Both the position numbers and the translations under genes were made by a program. From positions 372,001 through 436,000 of the forward strand of contig NZ_LWHJ01000022.1 in the NCBI RefSeq assembly GCF_001652725.1: a DNA stretch of 64,000 nt, written 5' to 3'. This document shows positions 35,403 through 44,874 of the stretch, one piece after another; position 1 is the first letter of the stretch, and every line of letters starts with the position of its first letter. The notes below the pieces were generated by a model, which was given only the letters and a program-made list of their open reading frames with translations, ran no database searches and was not told the origin of the DNA. Source of the stretch: Pedobacter psychrophilus (GTDB taxonomy: Bacteria > Bacteroidota > Bacteroidia > Sphingobacteriales > Sphingobacteriaceae).

Positions 35403-36377
35403 CTATAAACTATTACTGATGGTTTTTGCAAATAAAATTATCGGACAAATTTCAAGAGTGCAAAGATAAAGAATTAAATAAAATTTTGATAGCCTGTAGT
35501 TTAATAAAATATTAAATGTTATTCTGATAAATTGCACACCAATTATTCCTAAAAAGGCTACTAAAAATATATTAGAAAATAGGTTTCCATAAGTAATTTT
35601 GGATAATATTAAATATAGTGTAGTTGGCAATAATAAAAAAAGTGTATTAAAATAGGTTAGATAGATAAGATTTAAATAATCTCTAATCAATTTTTGGATT
35701 TGAAAGAGGAATCCAATAAATCTTAGCAAGAAAATTTTTAATCCAAAAAATAGAAAAACCAAACCAGAAATGATAAGATAATTATCGATATTTTTTGCCG
35801 CTGCAAACCCTTTAAGTTTGAGAAGTACAATACTTATAAATAATCCTAAGGTTAAAGAAAAAAGCACATATAGGAAAAAAAAATGCCACGAAACTAGTGC
35901 ATTATCTTCTTTATTAATTTGAATTAATGTTCTGGTATCAAAGAAAGCTCTTAATAAAAGTGAAATCTCCTTAGAAAAAATAATCTTCAATATTCCGAAT
36001 AATAACAATATCGATAAAATGCATATTAAAAACCAAAGCGGGTCTTTAATTAAGAACTTTCCTAATCCATAATTAGACTTGATAATTTTAACATTTTTAG
36101 GTAATGAGAGTAAATATTGATCCGAAACTAAATTATCTTCTATTAACTTGTCAAAAAAGGGATTTTCTCGTTTTGGGTCAGGATTTAAAAAATAATTGAT
36201 AATAGAATCTCTAGTGAATTTCTTTTTAGCCAATGCTGCAGAATCAATAATAGGATAAAATCTGGCTTTAGCTTTTGTTGTATCTATTATTACCTGTATA
36301 GAATCTTTTGCGTTTTGTGCGAAAAGATTTTGATGTGCAAATAAACAAAATATAATAAAGATGTAGAGTTGCTTCAT
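35403..36377 (-). CDS. DUF4271 integral membrane protein
   Basis: A 324-residue protein with an N-terminal signal (about 1-20, NLFAQ), a hydrophilic region with a YLLSLPKNVKIIKSNYG segment, and then about seven membrane helices from residue 112 to the end. This matches DUF4271, a Bacteroidota-only family of unknown function found next to hemD. The name gives no mechanism. It starts at 36377, one base before the Omp85-type gene stop at 36378, and is probably co-transcribed with both neighbours. Confidence 0.82.
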   Translation of the reverse strand: MKQLYIFIIFCLFAHQNLFAQNAKDSIQVIIDTTKAKARFYPIIDSAALAKKKFTRDSIINYFLNPDPKRENPFFDKLIEDNLVSDQYLLSLPKNVKIIKSNYGLGKFLIKDPLWFLICILSILLLFGILKIIFSKEISLLLRAFFDTRTLIQINKEDNALVSWHFFFLYVLFSLTLGLFISIVLLKLKGFAAAKNIDNYLIISGLVFLFFGLKIFLLRFIGFLFQIQKLIRDYLNLIYLTYFNTLFLLLPTTLYLILSKITYGNLFSNIFLVAFLGIIGVQFIRITFNILLNYRLSKFYLILYLCTLEICPIILFAKTISNSL

Positions 36378-38090
36378 TTAAAAATAGCTAACGATACCGA
36401 AATGGATTTTTCCTTTTTGCAAATCTAATGGATTATTCTTTTGTTTACCCAAAGCATAACTCAAAGATGCAATCCCAACCTTGGTTTGAAACGTAATACC
36501 AACTCCAACTCCTAAGGGATAATCAGTTGCGTTTTTATTAACAAACTGCTGGCTAATGTAAGATTGATCGTAAAAAATATTGATATATGAGTTTTGCTCA
36601 ATCAAATACCTAAATTCTAATGTTTGTATTGCAAAACTGTTTACGTTTAAAGATTGTTCATCAAATCCTCTTAGTGTTTTGGCTCCTCCAATCCTAAAAG
36701 CTTCATTTTCAAAAAGATTTTTTCCAGTTAAAATTGCCGAATAATTATGAATATAAATTACTGACCGTGAACCGGTTTTTAAATAATACTTTAAATCTGC
36801 TTGTAATTTAAATTGCTGACTTGATTTGCTTTCAAAAAAATCTTCGGGCTTAAAATTCTCAGATGGATTTATTTTTCTGCTTCCAGCAGCAGCTTGTAAA
36901 GTTAAATCATAACCTTTTAGAGGTGTTATTTTATTATCGAGCTTAATGTAAGAACCAGAAATTCCATAAAATATTGATTTTATATTAGCAAAATTTGGTA
37001 TGGTTGAAATTGAAGCATTATCAGTGGCAACTTGATTTCCATTAAAATTTTCGATATAAAAACTTAACTTTTGAGTAGTTGTAAAATTATAATCAAAACC
37101 CAATTTGGTGTTTAAGTTTAAAAAACTGCTATCTCTCTTAAACAATTGAAAATCTCCGCTAACCCCTAATTGACTTTTAAATATATATGGATAAGCAAGT
37201 TTTAAAGCTAATTCTTGAGATTGTGAAGGTAAGCCTCGGTAATTAAAATCTATAGTTTCTCCACTTTTTAAAGCATTTTTTAAATTCAGTTTAAAATCTC
37301 CGGTTATTTGCAGCTTGCCGGTTTGCGAGTTTGGTAAAAATCCAATAATTCCATCAAACTGATTGGCATTTTGTTTATCTAAAAATAAATTGATACTTGC
37401 TCTTTCTCCATTAAAAACCACTTCAGCTGTTTTTGGGACGCTTACAAAACTTAAATCCCTTAATCTTTTATCAATATTTCTGATTTTCTCCTCATTATAA
37501 TTTTGCCCATTTTTTAATCCTAAATAAGAATTGATGAAATTGTTGCTAACTTTTACAGAACCCACTAAACGTAAGGTATCAATAAAGATGTTTTTGTTAG
37601 GTTGAATAAATATTTTTGCTTTAAAATTATCATTAATAGCTTGTAAGCTGTCTAAATATAAAGAGGCAAAAGGATATCCATTATTCTCATAATAGGCTAA
37701 AATATCACTATAAAATCTTTGAAAACCTTTAAGTTCTAACGGTTTTTCTTTTCTTAATTGTTCTTTTAAACCTAGTTGATAAATCAAGTCTGGAGGAATA
37801 TTCCCGTTCTCTAGATAAATGCCTTTATAAAGTTTTCCAGTTATAATTTGAGCTGATAAAGTTTCATTATTAAAATGATAATCCGTCAATTCAATATTGA
37901 AATAACCTTTTAATTTTAAAAAATCAATCTGATTTTTAAGCTCTTTATTTGCTGAAGAAGAATCTGGAAATTGTGTGGTGTATTTAAATTGCTTTGGAAA
38001 TCCTTCAATTTTTAGGTTAACTTTTTTGGTTTGGCTTACACCGATTTGACCCAAAAACACAAATAAAGCTATAAACCTTAACCTAAGCAT
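36378..38090 (-). CDS. Omp85-family outer-membrane protein (BamA/TamA-like)
   Basis: A 570-residue protein with a signal peptide (about 1-19), POTRA-like repeats (roughly 25-250, for example LRLVGSVKVSNNFINSYLGL and YNEEKIRNIDKRLRDL) and a C-terminal 16-strand barrel of the surface-antigen type. The barrel has the RIGGAKTLRGFDEQSL motif, which corresponds to the VRGF/Y-containing L6 loop of Omp85 proteins, and ends in a strand closing with SYF. It is shorter than BamA (about 800), so a TamA-like or specialised role in outer-membrane insertion is more likely. Confidence 0.85.
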   Translation of the reverse strand: MLRLRFIALFVFLGQIGVSQTKKVNLKIEGFPKQFKYTTQFPDSSSANKELKNQIDFLKLKGYFNIELTDYHFNNETLSAQIITGKLYKGIYLENGNIPPDLIYQLGLKEQLRKEKPLELKGFQRFYSDILAYYENNGYPFASLYLDSLQAINDNFKAKIFIQPNKNIFIDTLRLVGSVKVSNNFINSYLGLKNGQNYNEEKIRNIDKRLRDLSFVSVPKTAEVVFNGERASINLFLDKQNANQFDGIIGFLPNSQTGKLQITGDFKLNLKNALKSGETIDFNYRGLPSQSQELALKLAYPYIFKSQLGVSGDFQLFKRDSSFLNLNTKLGFDYNFTTTQKLSFYIENFNGNQVATDNASISTIPNFANIKSIFYGISGSYIKLDNKITPLKGYDLTLQAAAGSRKINPSENFKPEDFFESKSSQQFKLQADLKYYLKTGSRSVIYIHNYSAILTGKNLFENEAFRIGGAKTLRGFDEQSLNVNSFAIQTLEFRYLIEQNSYINIFYDQSYISQQFVNKNATDYPLGVGVGITFQTKVGIASLSYALGKQKNNPLDLQKGKIHFGIVSYF

Positions 38091-38176
38091 ATCAACAAAA
38101 GAAACGATAATTTTTGTAAATAGGTTTAAGCTTTATAACTTAAGTCAAAAATTTAAGAATCAGATGTTCTCTTTAA

Positions 38177-40213
38177 CTATTGCTCTTTCGGGAATTCAAG
38201 ATAAAATATAGTTCCACCATTTATCCCATCTTCAAACCAAATTTTCCCTTGATGTTTTTCCATAATTTTTTTAGAAATTGACAACCCTAAACCAAAAGGC
38301 TGCTCGCCATTTGTACCAGTTTTTTTTGCTTCTGTAAACATATCGAAAACGGTTTCTTTATTCTTTTCTGGAATTCCAACACCATCATCAGAAACATATA
38401 TAACAACACTGGTTTTATATTCTTTTACTCCTGTTCTTATTTCACCCCCAATTAAGCTAAATTTAATAGCGTTAACAACTAGATTATTTATTACCCTCCA
38501 AACTTTTTCATAATTTACTTTGGCAAATACTGGGGTATCTAAATCTTTATTTTCAATAATAATATGTTGTTGTTTTTCCTTTGCCTTAAACTGCAAAAGT
38601 TCTACAGAATCAATTAATAAGGCTTTTAAATCTAATTTTTGTGCCTCCAAAACTTCATTTTCATTTGCTAAACCTGTTTTTAAAAGCTCGTTTATCATTT
38701 CAATAGAGTGCATTCCTGTTGTCTCAATTAGCTTTAACATCTTTTTGTTTTCTTCATCAATTTGAGTTTCATGCAATAAAACAGAAGCTAAACCAGTCAT
38801 TCCAGATAATGGGTTTCTAAGGTCATGTGCCATTACTCTCATTATTCTTAAATAGTTTTTATTTGCTTTTTCTATTTCAACTGAATTTTTAAAGATGATT
38901 GCATTTTGTTCATTTGCCTTATGATGTGCAATCTTTAGTCGCTGTAAATTTCTGTAAACAATTATTATAATAATCAATACCAACACCATAAATTGAATAA
39001 GTGCAATGATGTAGATTTTTCTAATATTATTATTGTACTTAAGCTCGTTTAATTCTATCCGCTGATTGATAAGTTGAGACTCTTTTGCAATATCTACTGA
39101 GTTAACATCTTGTTTAAAAAGATTTATTGAATCTATTAGATTTATATATTTATTCTGGTAAAAATAAGCACTGTTTATTTGATTGGTTTTATAAAGGTAG
39201 GCGGTATTTTGTTTTAGCCAGATAGGATAGTATGCCTCATAATTTTGAAAATATTTGAATATTAGATAATTGCTTTGGTCTAGAGCTTTTTTTGCGTTTT
39301 TAAGTTGATTAGTTTTTATAGAAATTTCTGCAATTTTTAATAAGGGCGTCAAATTCATCTCTTCCTCTTCTTTGCTTAACAAAAAAATGCTCTTATTGGC
39401 ATAATTTAATGCAGAATCTAGCTTGCCAGTTTTGATATTTAATCCAGCTAAATTATCGTATAAAATGGCTCTTAAAGTGTTTGTATATTTTGTGGAAATT
39501 TCTTTTTTAATGTTTGCCTTATCAATTAATTGTTCAAATAATTGATAATATTTTGCCCCACTATCTAATTGATTATTTTTATAAAAGCAAAAAGCCGCAT
39601 TATTAACTTTCATCTCTGGCCTGTAAAAGTCACTTTTTAACATACTTTTAATAGCGCTTTTAGTATCAAAATCATAAGAATCCAGATAATATTTTGCGGC
39701 TTTAGCGAAATTATTTTGTTTAAAATATATAGAAGCAAATTTAGATGCTAGGTAATTTTCTTTATCAAAATCTTTTTTAATTAAATCACTTGCCTCAAAA
39801 TAATAATTTAGTGCATAAAGATATCTTTTAGAAAAAAATTGGGCATCACCGTTAGTAATAAGTGTTCTAAAATATAAATCTTCTTCATTTTTAATAAGGT
39901 CTGGGCTGTCAAAAACTTTTAAAGCATTTTTAGCTAAAATAATTTTCTTTTCTAAATTTTGCCCCTCCATTATAGATCCTAAAACATAATATTTTGCTAA
40001 TTGGGCTTTACTAGAAATTTTATTTTTATCAATTTTATTATAAATCGATTTTATCGTGGTATTTTCTCCCTTAAGTAATAAGCTATCAACTTTATTAAGC
40101 TCATTTTTTAAATGATCGTATTTATCTACCGTTCTTTTTTGACAAGAAGTAATTAGCAAAAGAAAAAGAGTGGATATAAAAAAATTAAAGATTGAAAATA
40201 AACTTTTCATCAA
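38177..40213 (-). CDS. TPR sensor histidine kinase
   Basis: A 678-residue kinase. It has a lipobox-like end to the signal (LITSC, Cys24), a tetratricopeptide-rich periplasmic region (about 50-380), a membrane helix (about 401-420), a short coiled coil and the kinase core with His463 (MAHDLRNPLSGMTG), N box (VNNLVVNAIKFS) and G boxes (DDGVGIP, FGLGLSISKK). No response regulator gene lies beside it, so the partner is elsewhere. The gene stands alone between the Omp85-type gene (86 bp) and hemW. Confidence 0.92.
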   Translation of the reverse strand: MMKSLFSIFNFFISTLFLLLITSCQKRTVDKYDHLKNELNKVDSLLLKGENTTIKSIYNKIDKNKISSKAQLAKYYVLGSIMEGQNLEKKIILAKNALKVFDSPDLIKNEEDLYFRTLITNGDAQFFSKRYLYALNYYFEASDLIKKDFDKENYLASKFASIYFKQNNFAKAAKYYLDSYDFDTKSAIKSMLKSDFYRPEMKVNNAAFCFYKNNQLDSGAKYYQLFEQLIDKANIKKEISTKYTNTLRAILYDNLAGLNIKTGKLDSALNYANKSIFLLSKEEEEMNLTPLLKIAEISIKTNQLKNAKKALDQSNYLIFKYFQNYEAYYPIWLKQNTAYLYKTNQINSAYFYQNKYINLIDSINLFKQDVNSVDIAKESQLINQRIELNELKYNNNIRKIYIIALIQFMVLVLIIIIIVYRNLQRLKIAHHKANEQNAIIFKNSVEIEKANKNYLRIMRVMAHDLRNPLSGMTGLASVLLHETQIDEENKKMLKLIETTGMHSIEMINELLKTGLANENEVLEAQKLDLKALLIDSVELLQFKAKEKQQHIIIENKDLDTPVFAKVNYEKVWRVINNLVVNAIKFSLIGGEIRTGVKEYKTSVVIYVSDDGVGIPEKNKETVFDMFTEAKKTGTNGEQPFGLGLSISKKIMEKHQGKIWFEDGINGGTIFYLEFPKEQ

Positions 40214-40369
40214 ATAAATAAGTGTTTATGTAAACATTTTAAATAGAAAAAATATAAGTTTTATCTAATAGGTAAACTTATCTAAAAAGACTTTAATTAT
40301 TTACAATTTTATATTTTATTACAAATCATCTTTATAATTAGTATGACTAAGTAATTGCACCTAATTATT

Positions 40370-40377
40370 TACTTTTG
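40370..40377 (+). promoter_or_regulatory. -7 element of hemW (TACTTTTG), probably leaderless
   Basis: TACTTTTG matches TAnnTTTG and is followed by CCAA and then the ATG at 40382, exactly as at the DUF4286 gene. A TTG at 40355-40357 is too close for a -33 box. Confidence 0.5.
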
Positions 40378-40381
40378 CCAA

Positions 40382-41527
40382 ATGGCAGGCATTTATATTC
40401 ACATCCCATTTTGTAAACAAGCTTGCCATTACTGCGATTTCCATTTCAGCACCTCATTAAAATATAAAGATGAAATGCTAACTGCAATCCATAAGGAAAT
40501 AACACTTCAAAAAAGCTATTTAGAAAACCAGAAAATTGAAACCATTTATTTTGGCGGGGGAACGCCGTCTTTATTAAGTGCAGACGAAATTTCTTTATTG
40601 ATAGCTAAAATCCAAACTACTTTTGAAGTAATTAATCACCCAGAAATTACCTTAGAAGCTAATCCTGATGATTTAAACATTGAAAAACTAAAGGATCTAA
40701 GAAATACTGAAGTCAACCGTTTAAGCATTGGCGTTCAGTCTTTTTTTGATGAGGATTTAAAATGGATGAACCGGGCGCATTACGCAAATGAAGCAGAATC
40801 GGCAATTAAAAGAGCACAGGATTTTGGTTTAGAAAACATAACTATCGATTTAATTTATGGCTACCCATTGTTAAATGATGATAAATGGAAACAAAACATC
40901 TCAAAAGCAATTGATTTTCAAATCCCTCATATTTCGTCTTACAGCATGACGGTTGAACCCCAAACTGCTTTGGCATCTTTTATCGATAAAGGAAAACAAA
41001 AGCAAATGGATGAGGCGCAAAGTGCTAATCAGTTTCAAATCTTAATTGAAGAACTTATCTCAAATGGATTTGAGCATTACGAAATCTCTAATTTTGCCAA
41101 ACCAAATCAATACTCAAAACATAATACAAACTATTGGCGAGGAATAAATTATTTAGGAATTGGTCCATCTGCCCATTCTTTTAACGGAGAAACCAGACAA
41201 TGGAACGTAGCTAATAACGCAAAATATTTAGCAGAGTTACTGAAAGGTAAAATTCCTTTTGAGTTAGAAAAATTATCCCTGGAAAATAAGTATAACGAAT
41301 ACATTATGACAAGTTTACGCACCCAATGGGGAGTAGATTTGTTTAAAATTGAACAAGATTTTAGCGAAAGGCAAAAAAAGAATCTTTTGGCTGCCGCCGA
41401 GGAATATTTGGGTAAAGATTGGTTGGCTTTAGCCGATGATAAATTGGTTTTAACCATCAAAGGGAAGCTTTACGCTGATAAAATTGCATCAGAATTATTT
41501 ATTACAGAAAATGGATTTCAAGAATAA
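40382..41527 (+). CDS. hemW: HemW-type radical SAM haem chaperone
   Basis: A 381-residue protein with the radical SAM signature C11-xxx-C15-xx-C18 (PFCKQACHYCDF). It has the HemW markers GGGTPSLL, EANPDDLN, RLSIGVQSF, HNTNYWRG and YLGIGPSAHSF. HemW binds haem and is not a coproporphyrinogen oxidase, though it is often misannotated so. The start is ATG 40382; an upstream TTG at 40355 would include the promoter and add nine residues unlike the family. The downstream SDR gene overlaps it by 17 bp. Confidence 0.93.
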   Translation: MAGIYIHIPFCKQACHYCDFHFSTSLKYKDEMLTAIHKEITLQKSYLENQKIETIYFGGGTPSLLSADEISLLIAKIQTTFEVINHPEITLEANPDDLNIEKLKDLRNTEVNRLSIGVQSFFDEDLKWMNRAHYANEAESAIKRAQDFGLENITIDLIYGYPLLNDDKWKQNISKAIDFQIPHISSYSMTVEPQTALASFIDKGKQKQMDEAQSANQFQILIEELISNGFEHYEISNFAKPNQYSKHNTNYWRGINYLGIGPSAHSFNGETRQWNVANNAKYLAELLKGKIPFELEKLSLENKYNEYIMTSLRTQWGVDLFKIEQDFSERQKKNLLAAAEEYLGKDWLALADDKLVLTIKGKLYADKIASELFITENGFQE

Positions 41528-42305
41528 AATTGTTTGGATTACTGGCGCTTCTTCTGGCATTGGCGAAGCTTTGGTTTATTTATTAAATGAACAAGGAGCT
41601 AAACTGATTATTTCTTCAAGAAGAGCCGATGCACTTTATCAGGTAAAACAAAAATGCAAGAAAAATCCTTTAGACGTTCATGTTTTGCCTCTGGATTTAG
41701 AGCAATCTGAAACTCTTTTTGCCAAAGCAGAAGATGCCTGGAAAATTTACAGCAAAATTGATATTTTAATAAATGCCGGCGGGATTAGTCAGCGGAGTAA
41801 TGTTCTAGAAACTGAAACAGCTGTAGAGCAAAAAATAATGAACATCAATTACTGGGGAACAGTAAACCTAAGCAAAGCCTTACTTCCAAAAATGATTAAT
41901 CAAGGCAATGGAAATTTAGTAATATTAAGCTCTTTAGTTGGGGTTTTTGGAACACAATTCCGCAGTAGTTATGCAGCTTCTAAACACGCTTTAGAAGGCT
42001 ATTTCGAATCTTTACGTTACGAAGTTTATGATAAAGGGGTTTCTGTAAACATCATCCGTCCAGGATTTATCAAAACAAATATTACTATTAATTCCGTTAT
42101 GGAAAAAGGTGATAAATACAACAAGATGGACCAAAATCAAGAAAATGGAATGAGCGCTATTGAATGTGCAAATCAAATTTTAAAAGCCATCCATAAAAAT
42201 AAAGAAGAGGTTTTAATTGGTGGTAAAGAGACTTTTGGTGTGACCATTAAAAGATTTTTCCCAGGTTATTTTTCTAAGATGATTAGGAAAAGGAATGTTG
42301 TTTAA
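41511..42305 (+). CDS. Short-chain dehydrogenase/reductase (SDR)
   Basis: A 264-residue classical SDR: cofactor motif TGASSGIGE (10-18), a SRRA stretch after the second beta strand (favouring NADP), NAGG at the usual place, and the catalytic Ser-Tyr-Lys (SSLVG, then YAASK). The substrate is not evident; the C-terminus (FFPGYFSKMIRKRNV) is typical of the DHRS7-like branch. The start ATG 41511 lies within the hemW end, so translation is probably coupled. It is followed by 380 bp without a gene, which carries a microsatellite and a dispersed repeat. Confidence 0.92.
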   Translation: MDFKNKIVWITGASSGIGEALVYLLNEQGAKLIISSRRADALYQVKQKCKKNPLDVHVLPLDLEQSETLFAKAEDAWKIYSKIDILINAGGISQRSNVLETETAVEQKIMNINYWGTVNLSKALLPKMINQGNGNLVILSSLVGVFGTQFRSSYAASKHALEGYFESLRYEVYDKGVSVNIIRPGFIKTNITINSVMEKGDKYNKMDQNQENGMSAIECANQILKAIHKNKEEVLIGGKETFGVTIKRFFPGYFSKMIRKRNVV

Positions 42306-42333
42306 TTTTTTTAGTTGGTTAGGATTTTAGGTT

Positions 42334-42407
<74 letters not shown>

Positions 42408-42445
42408 CTTTTGTGTTATGGTTTGTTAATGATTTTAGCATCAGG

Positions 42446-42527
42446 GATTGCAATGAAAATCTCCGCCAGTAGTCGAAATGGCTTTTTATTCCTTACAAAA
42501 GATTGCAACGAAAAGTCCGCCCGGATG
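42446..42527 (+). repeat. Dispersed intergenic repeat, copy 2
   Basis: Left part GATTGCAATGAAAATCTCC, variable centre, right part GATTGCAACGAAAAGTCCGC. The same layout as copies 1, 4 and 5, with more divergence. Both parts also resemble one another (22 bp each, 17-18 matches). The rest of 42408-42684 shows no gene. Confidence 0.5.
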
Positions 42528-42684
42528 CCCAAATTAAAATCTTTATAATTTTTTGAATCGGATTATCCTTTCATGCATTAATTAATGCTTAAGAAATTGT
42601 TAAACTTAAACTTTTTTCATAATTCTAAAATCCAAGGTTTAATTACTGCCGTTAGTTAACCCAAATAACAGAAAAACTAAAAAA

Positions 42685-43242
42685 ATGAAAAAATTATTCG
42701 TAGTAGCATTTGCCTTAGTAGCTATCGCATTTGCACCCCAAGCTTTCGCACAAAAAATGTCAAACCCAATGGTAGGTGGCGCAGAAATGTATCCAACAAA
42801 AGATATTGTTGACAATGCCGTAAATTCGAAAGACCACACCACTTTAGTTGCCGCTGTACAAGCTGCAGGTTTAGTAGAAACTTTAAAAAGTGCTGGTCCG
42901 TTTACCGTATTTGCACCAACAAACGAAGCTTTTGATAAATTACCAGCCGGAACTGTTGGAACTTTAGTTAAGCCAGAAAACAAAGCTACTTTAACTAAAA
43001 TTTTAACGTACCATGTTTTAGCAGGAAAATATAGTGCAAAAGATATTATGGCTGCCATTAAAAAAGGAAATGGTAAAGCAACTTTCACAACTGTACAAGG
43101 CGAAATGTTATACGCTTCTATGGACGGTAAAAAAGTAAAACTTTGGGATGCAAAAGGCGGAACATCTTATGTAACCATTGCAGATGTTAACCAAAAAAAT
43201 GGTGTTATCCACGTAATTGATACGGTTTTAATGCCGAAATAA
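42685..43242 (+). CDS. Secreted fasciclin (FAS1) domain protein
   Basis: A 185-residue protein with a signal peptide (about 1-22, AFAPQAFAQ) and one FAS1 domain (about 35-183). The domain landmarks are clear: H1 box GPFTVFAPTNEAFDKLPAGT, the TYHVL sequence (LTYHVLAGKYSAKDI) and the H2-like NGVIHVIDTVLMP. FAS1 proteins act in adhesion or surface attachment. It is a single-gene unit closed by a strong terminator. Codon use is more G+C-rich at third positions than its neighbours, suggesting high expression. Confidence 0.93.
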   Translation: MKKLFVVAFALVAIAFAPQAFAQKMSNPMVGGAEMYPTKDIVDNAVNSKDHTTLVAAVQAAGLVETLKSAGPFTVFAPTNEAFDKLPAGTVGTLVKPENKATLTKILTYHVLAGKYSAKDIMAAIKKGNGKATFTTVQGEMLYASMDGKKVKLWDAKGGTSYVTIADVNQKNGVIHVIDTVLMPK

Positions 43243-43269
43243 GATTTTAATTTAACAATTAATTTTAAG

Positions 43270-43301
43270 AGCCGTTTCCTAATTAGGGAAACGGTTTTTT
43301 T
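43270..43301 (+). terminator. Terminator after the fasciclin gene
   Basis: Stem CCGTTTCC / GGAAACGG with a short AT loop and a run of seven T, starting 28 bp after the stop. Confidence 0.88.
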
Positions 43302-43436
43302 ATTTAAATAATTTTTATTTGGCAAAAGGCTGGTTGAAAATTATTTCGCTAGCATTACAAATCCGTAGTCATTCATTGTTCAAATTGCGTTAAGCTAAAA
43401 TGTAAGATAGAGGGTTAATATTAAATATGGGCCAAT

Positions 43437-44024
43437 TTATAGAACATCTTCATTCTCCAATTTATCTCTTAAGATTTCTAATTCTTCATTAAGCTTCTTA
43501 TAAAAATTATGTTCAAGACCACTTAAATAATAGACTATCGATAAAAATATAATAGTACCAGAAACAAGCCAAAGAGATTTCGCACCGTCCCACATACTTA
43601 ATAACATCAATAAAGAAAGAGGAAAAATATTCCACCTCATAAATTGTGATAACCTTACTTGATAAGCGGTAACCGATATGGAAAAAGCAAGATCGCCTCT
43701 CAGCGTCCTATCAAACTTTTTATTACCTTTTAGTCTCCTAACTCTATAAATAGTTATATATAAAGAACAGAGCAACATCCAAACGCCTAATAGGTATAAG
43801 AACAAATTGTCTCCACTTTTCTGAATATTATATGCAATAATAAAACTACCTGAAGCTAAGTTTACAAGTATGGACATCATTTCGCTCACATTTGTGATAT
43901 GAAAAGCCTGTTTTTTCTTGTTCAGGATACGATTATATAATCCTTGCTCATTAATAACGTAGATGGACTCATTATTCTGTGTGTCCCAAATTTTCCTCAT
44001 TTCATCAAATTCCATCGTGTTCAT
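43437..44024 (-). CDS. Membrane partner of the ECF sigma factor
   Basis: A 195-residue protein. It opens with EFDEMRKIWDTQN, then a cytoplasmic helical region and four hydrophobic helices (about 47-65, 73-92, 129-147 and 148-167), ending with a charged coiled coil. It overlaps the sigma-factor gene by 20 bp, and the MRKIWDxQN start recurs in proteins encoded next to ECF sigma factors in Bacteroidota. It may act as an anti-sigma factor, but it lacks a recognisable zinc anti-sigma (HxxxCxxC) motif or a periplasmic sensor domain. The function is inferred from position. Confidence 0.75.
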   Translation of the reverse strand: MNTMEFDEMRKIWDTQNNESIYVINEQGLYNRILNKKKQAFHITNVSEMMSILVNLASGSFIIAYNIQKSGDNLFLYLLGVWMLLCSLYITIYRVRRLKGNKKFDRTLRGDLAFSISVTAYQVRLSQFMRWNIFPLSLLMLLSMWDGAKSLWLVSGTIIFLSIVYYLSGLEHNFYKKLNEELEILRDKLENEDVL

Positions 44025-44514
44025 ATTTTTTTGATTTAACTATCAATTGCTTCTTAATCCTATTTATTTTAACACCAATATTCGATTCGGTAATTCCAAG
44101 AATGTTGGCCATTTCTTTGTAACTGAAATCATCTAAAAGCAATAAGGTAATCGACCTGTCTATTTCACTGAGTTGAGATATTTGTTCGTATAACCAAACC
44201 AAGCGATCATCCATTTTAAAATCATTTTCATAAAGTAAATGCTCAGCTTTCTCTAATGATTCGGGACGGGGAGTTTTTTGCTCTTTTTTTATCCATTTTA
44301 TAGCAATATTAAGCGCAACACGGTATATCCAGGTGGCCACAGCACTATCACCTCTAAATTTTGGAATGGAATGCCACAACTGTATAGTGATGTCTTGGAA
44401 CAGATCTTCTCTATCCATTGGTGTAAACGCATAAGCTCTTAATATTTTGAAAATAAGTCCTTTATGCTTTTTAAGCCACTCATCAAAAATCTGTTGTTGT
44501 ATTTTCTCTTTCAA
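44005..44514 (-). CDS. ECF-type RNA polymerase sigma factor
   Basis: A 169-residue sigma-70 family factor. Region 2 (about 25-75) includes FTPMDREDLFQDITIQLW, FRGDSAVATWIYRVALNIA, and region 4 (about 115-165) has LSEIDRSITLLLLDDFSYKEMA and the helix-turn-helix ILGITESNIGVKINRIKK. It is co-transcribed with the overlapping membrane protein at 43437, which may control it. The target promoter is not visible, although autoregulation is usual. Upstream, 44515-44740 holds AT-rich sequence without a clear gene. Confidence 0.93.
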   Translation of the reverse strand: MKEKIQQQIFDEWLKKHKGLIFKILRAYAFTPMDREDLFQDITIQLWHSIPKFRGDSAVATWIYRVALNIAIKWIKKEQKTPRPESLEKAEHLLYENDFKMDDRLVWLYEQISQLSEIDRSITLLLLDDFSYKEMANILGITESNIGVKINRIKKQLIVKSKKYEHDGI

Positions 44515-44743
44515 GTTTTATTTTTTATAATGTTAGTACCTTATAGAGACTTTTTTATTACAAAGCTGAAAAAGAATTAAATAGTTGGAAAAGGATTATC
44601 GGAATAATAATTAAAAGTAAAGCCTCAAAATAGTTAATGCGGATTGCAAATCAATCTTATTTAAATTTCGAAATGCGCAAAAGTTAGCATCATGAACAGC
44701 CAAGAAATAAACGGTTTTTATGTTTTAGATAATTTTAATTTGG

Positions 44744-44830
44744 GCAACGGCTGGGCTGTCCATTACTCCGCTAGCGCGGCGGTGCTGCGCACAAATTTTT
44801 TCAAAATTTTAATTACCATCCCTGTTGCGC
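44744..44830 (-). repeat. Dispersed intergenic repeat, copy 3 (degenerate)
   Basis: Read on the minus strand, the right part GTAATGGACAGCCC fits the family, and the left end has GCGCAACAGGGATGG. Its centre is GC-rich with the short inverted repeat CCGC-TAGC-GCGG. Any open frame crossing it is not credible. The rest of 44515-44874 shows no gene. Confidence 0.45.
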
Positions 44831-44874
44831 TTTTAGAATGGATAAAAGCAGTTTTTCAAGTAGAATCACAGTTA

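Noticed and set aside
40355-40381. Upstream TTG start for hemW
   Set aside because: It would include the -7 promoter element; the family begins with the M-x-x-IYIHIPFC pattern at 40382.
41484-41510. Upstream start for the SDR
   Set aside because: Those codons lie in the hemW gene and the SDR family begins close to the TGASSGIG motif, as with ATG 41511.
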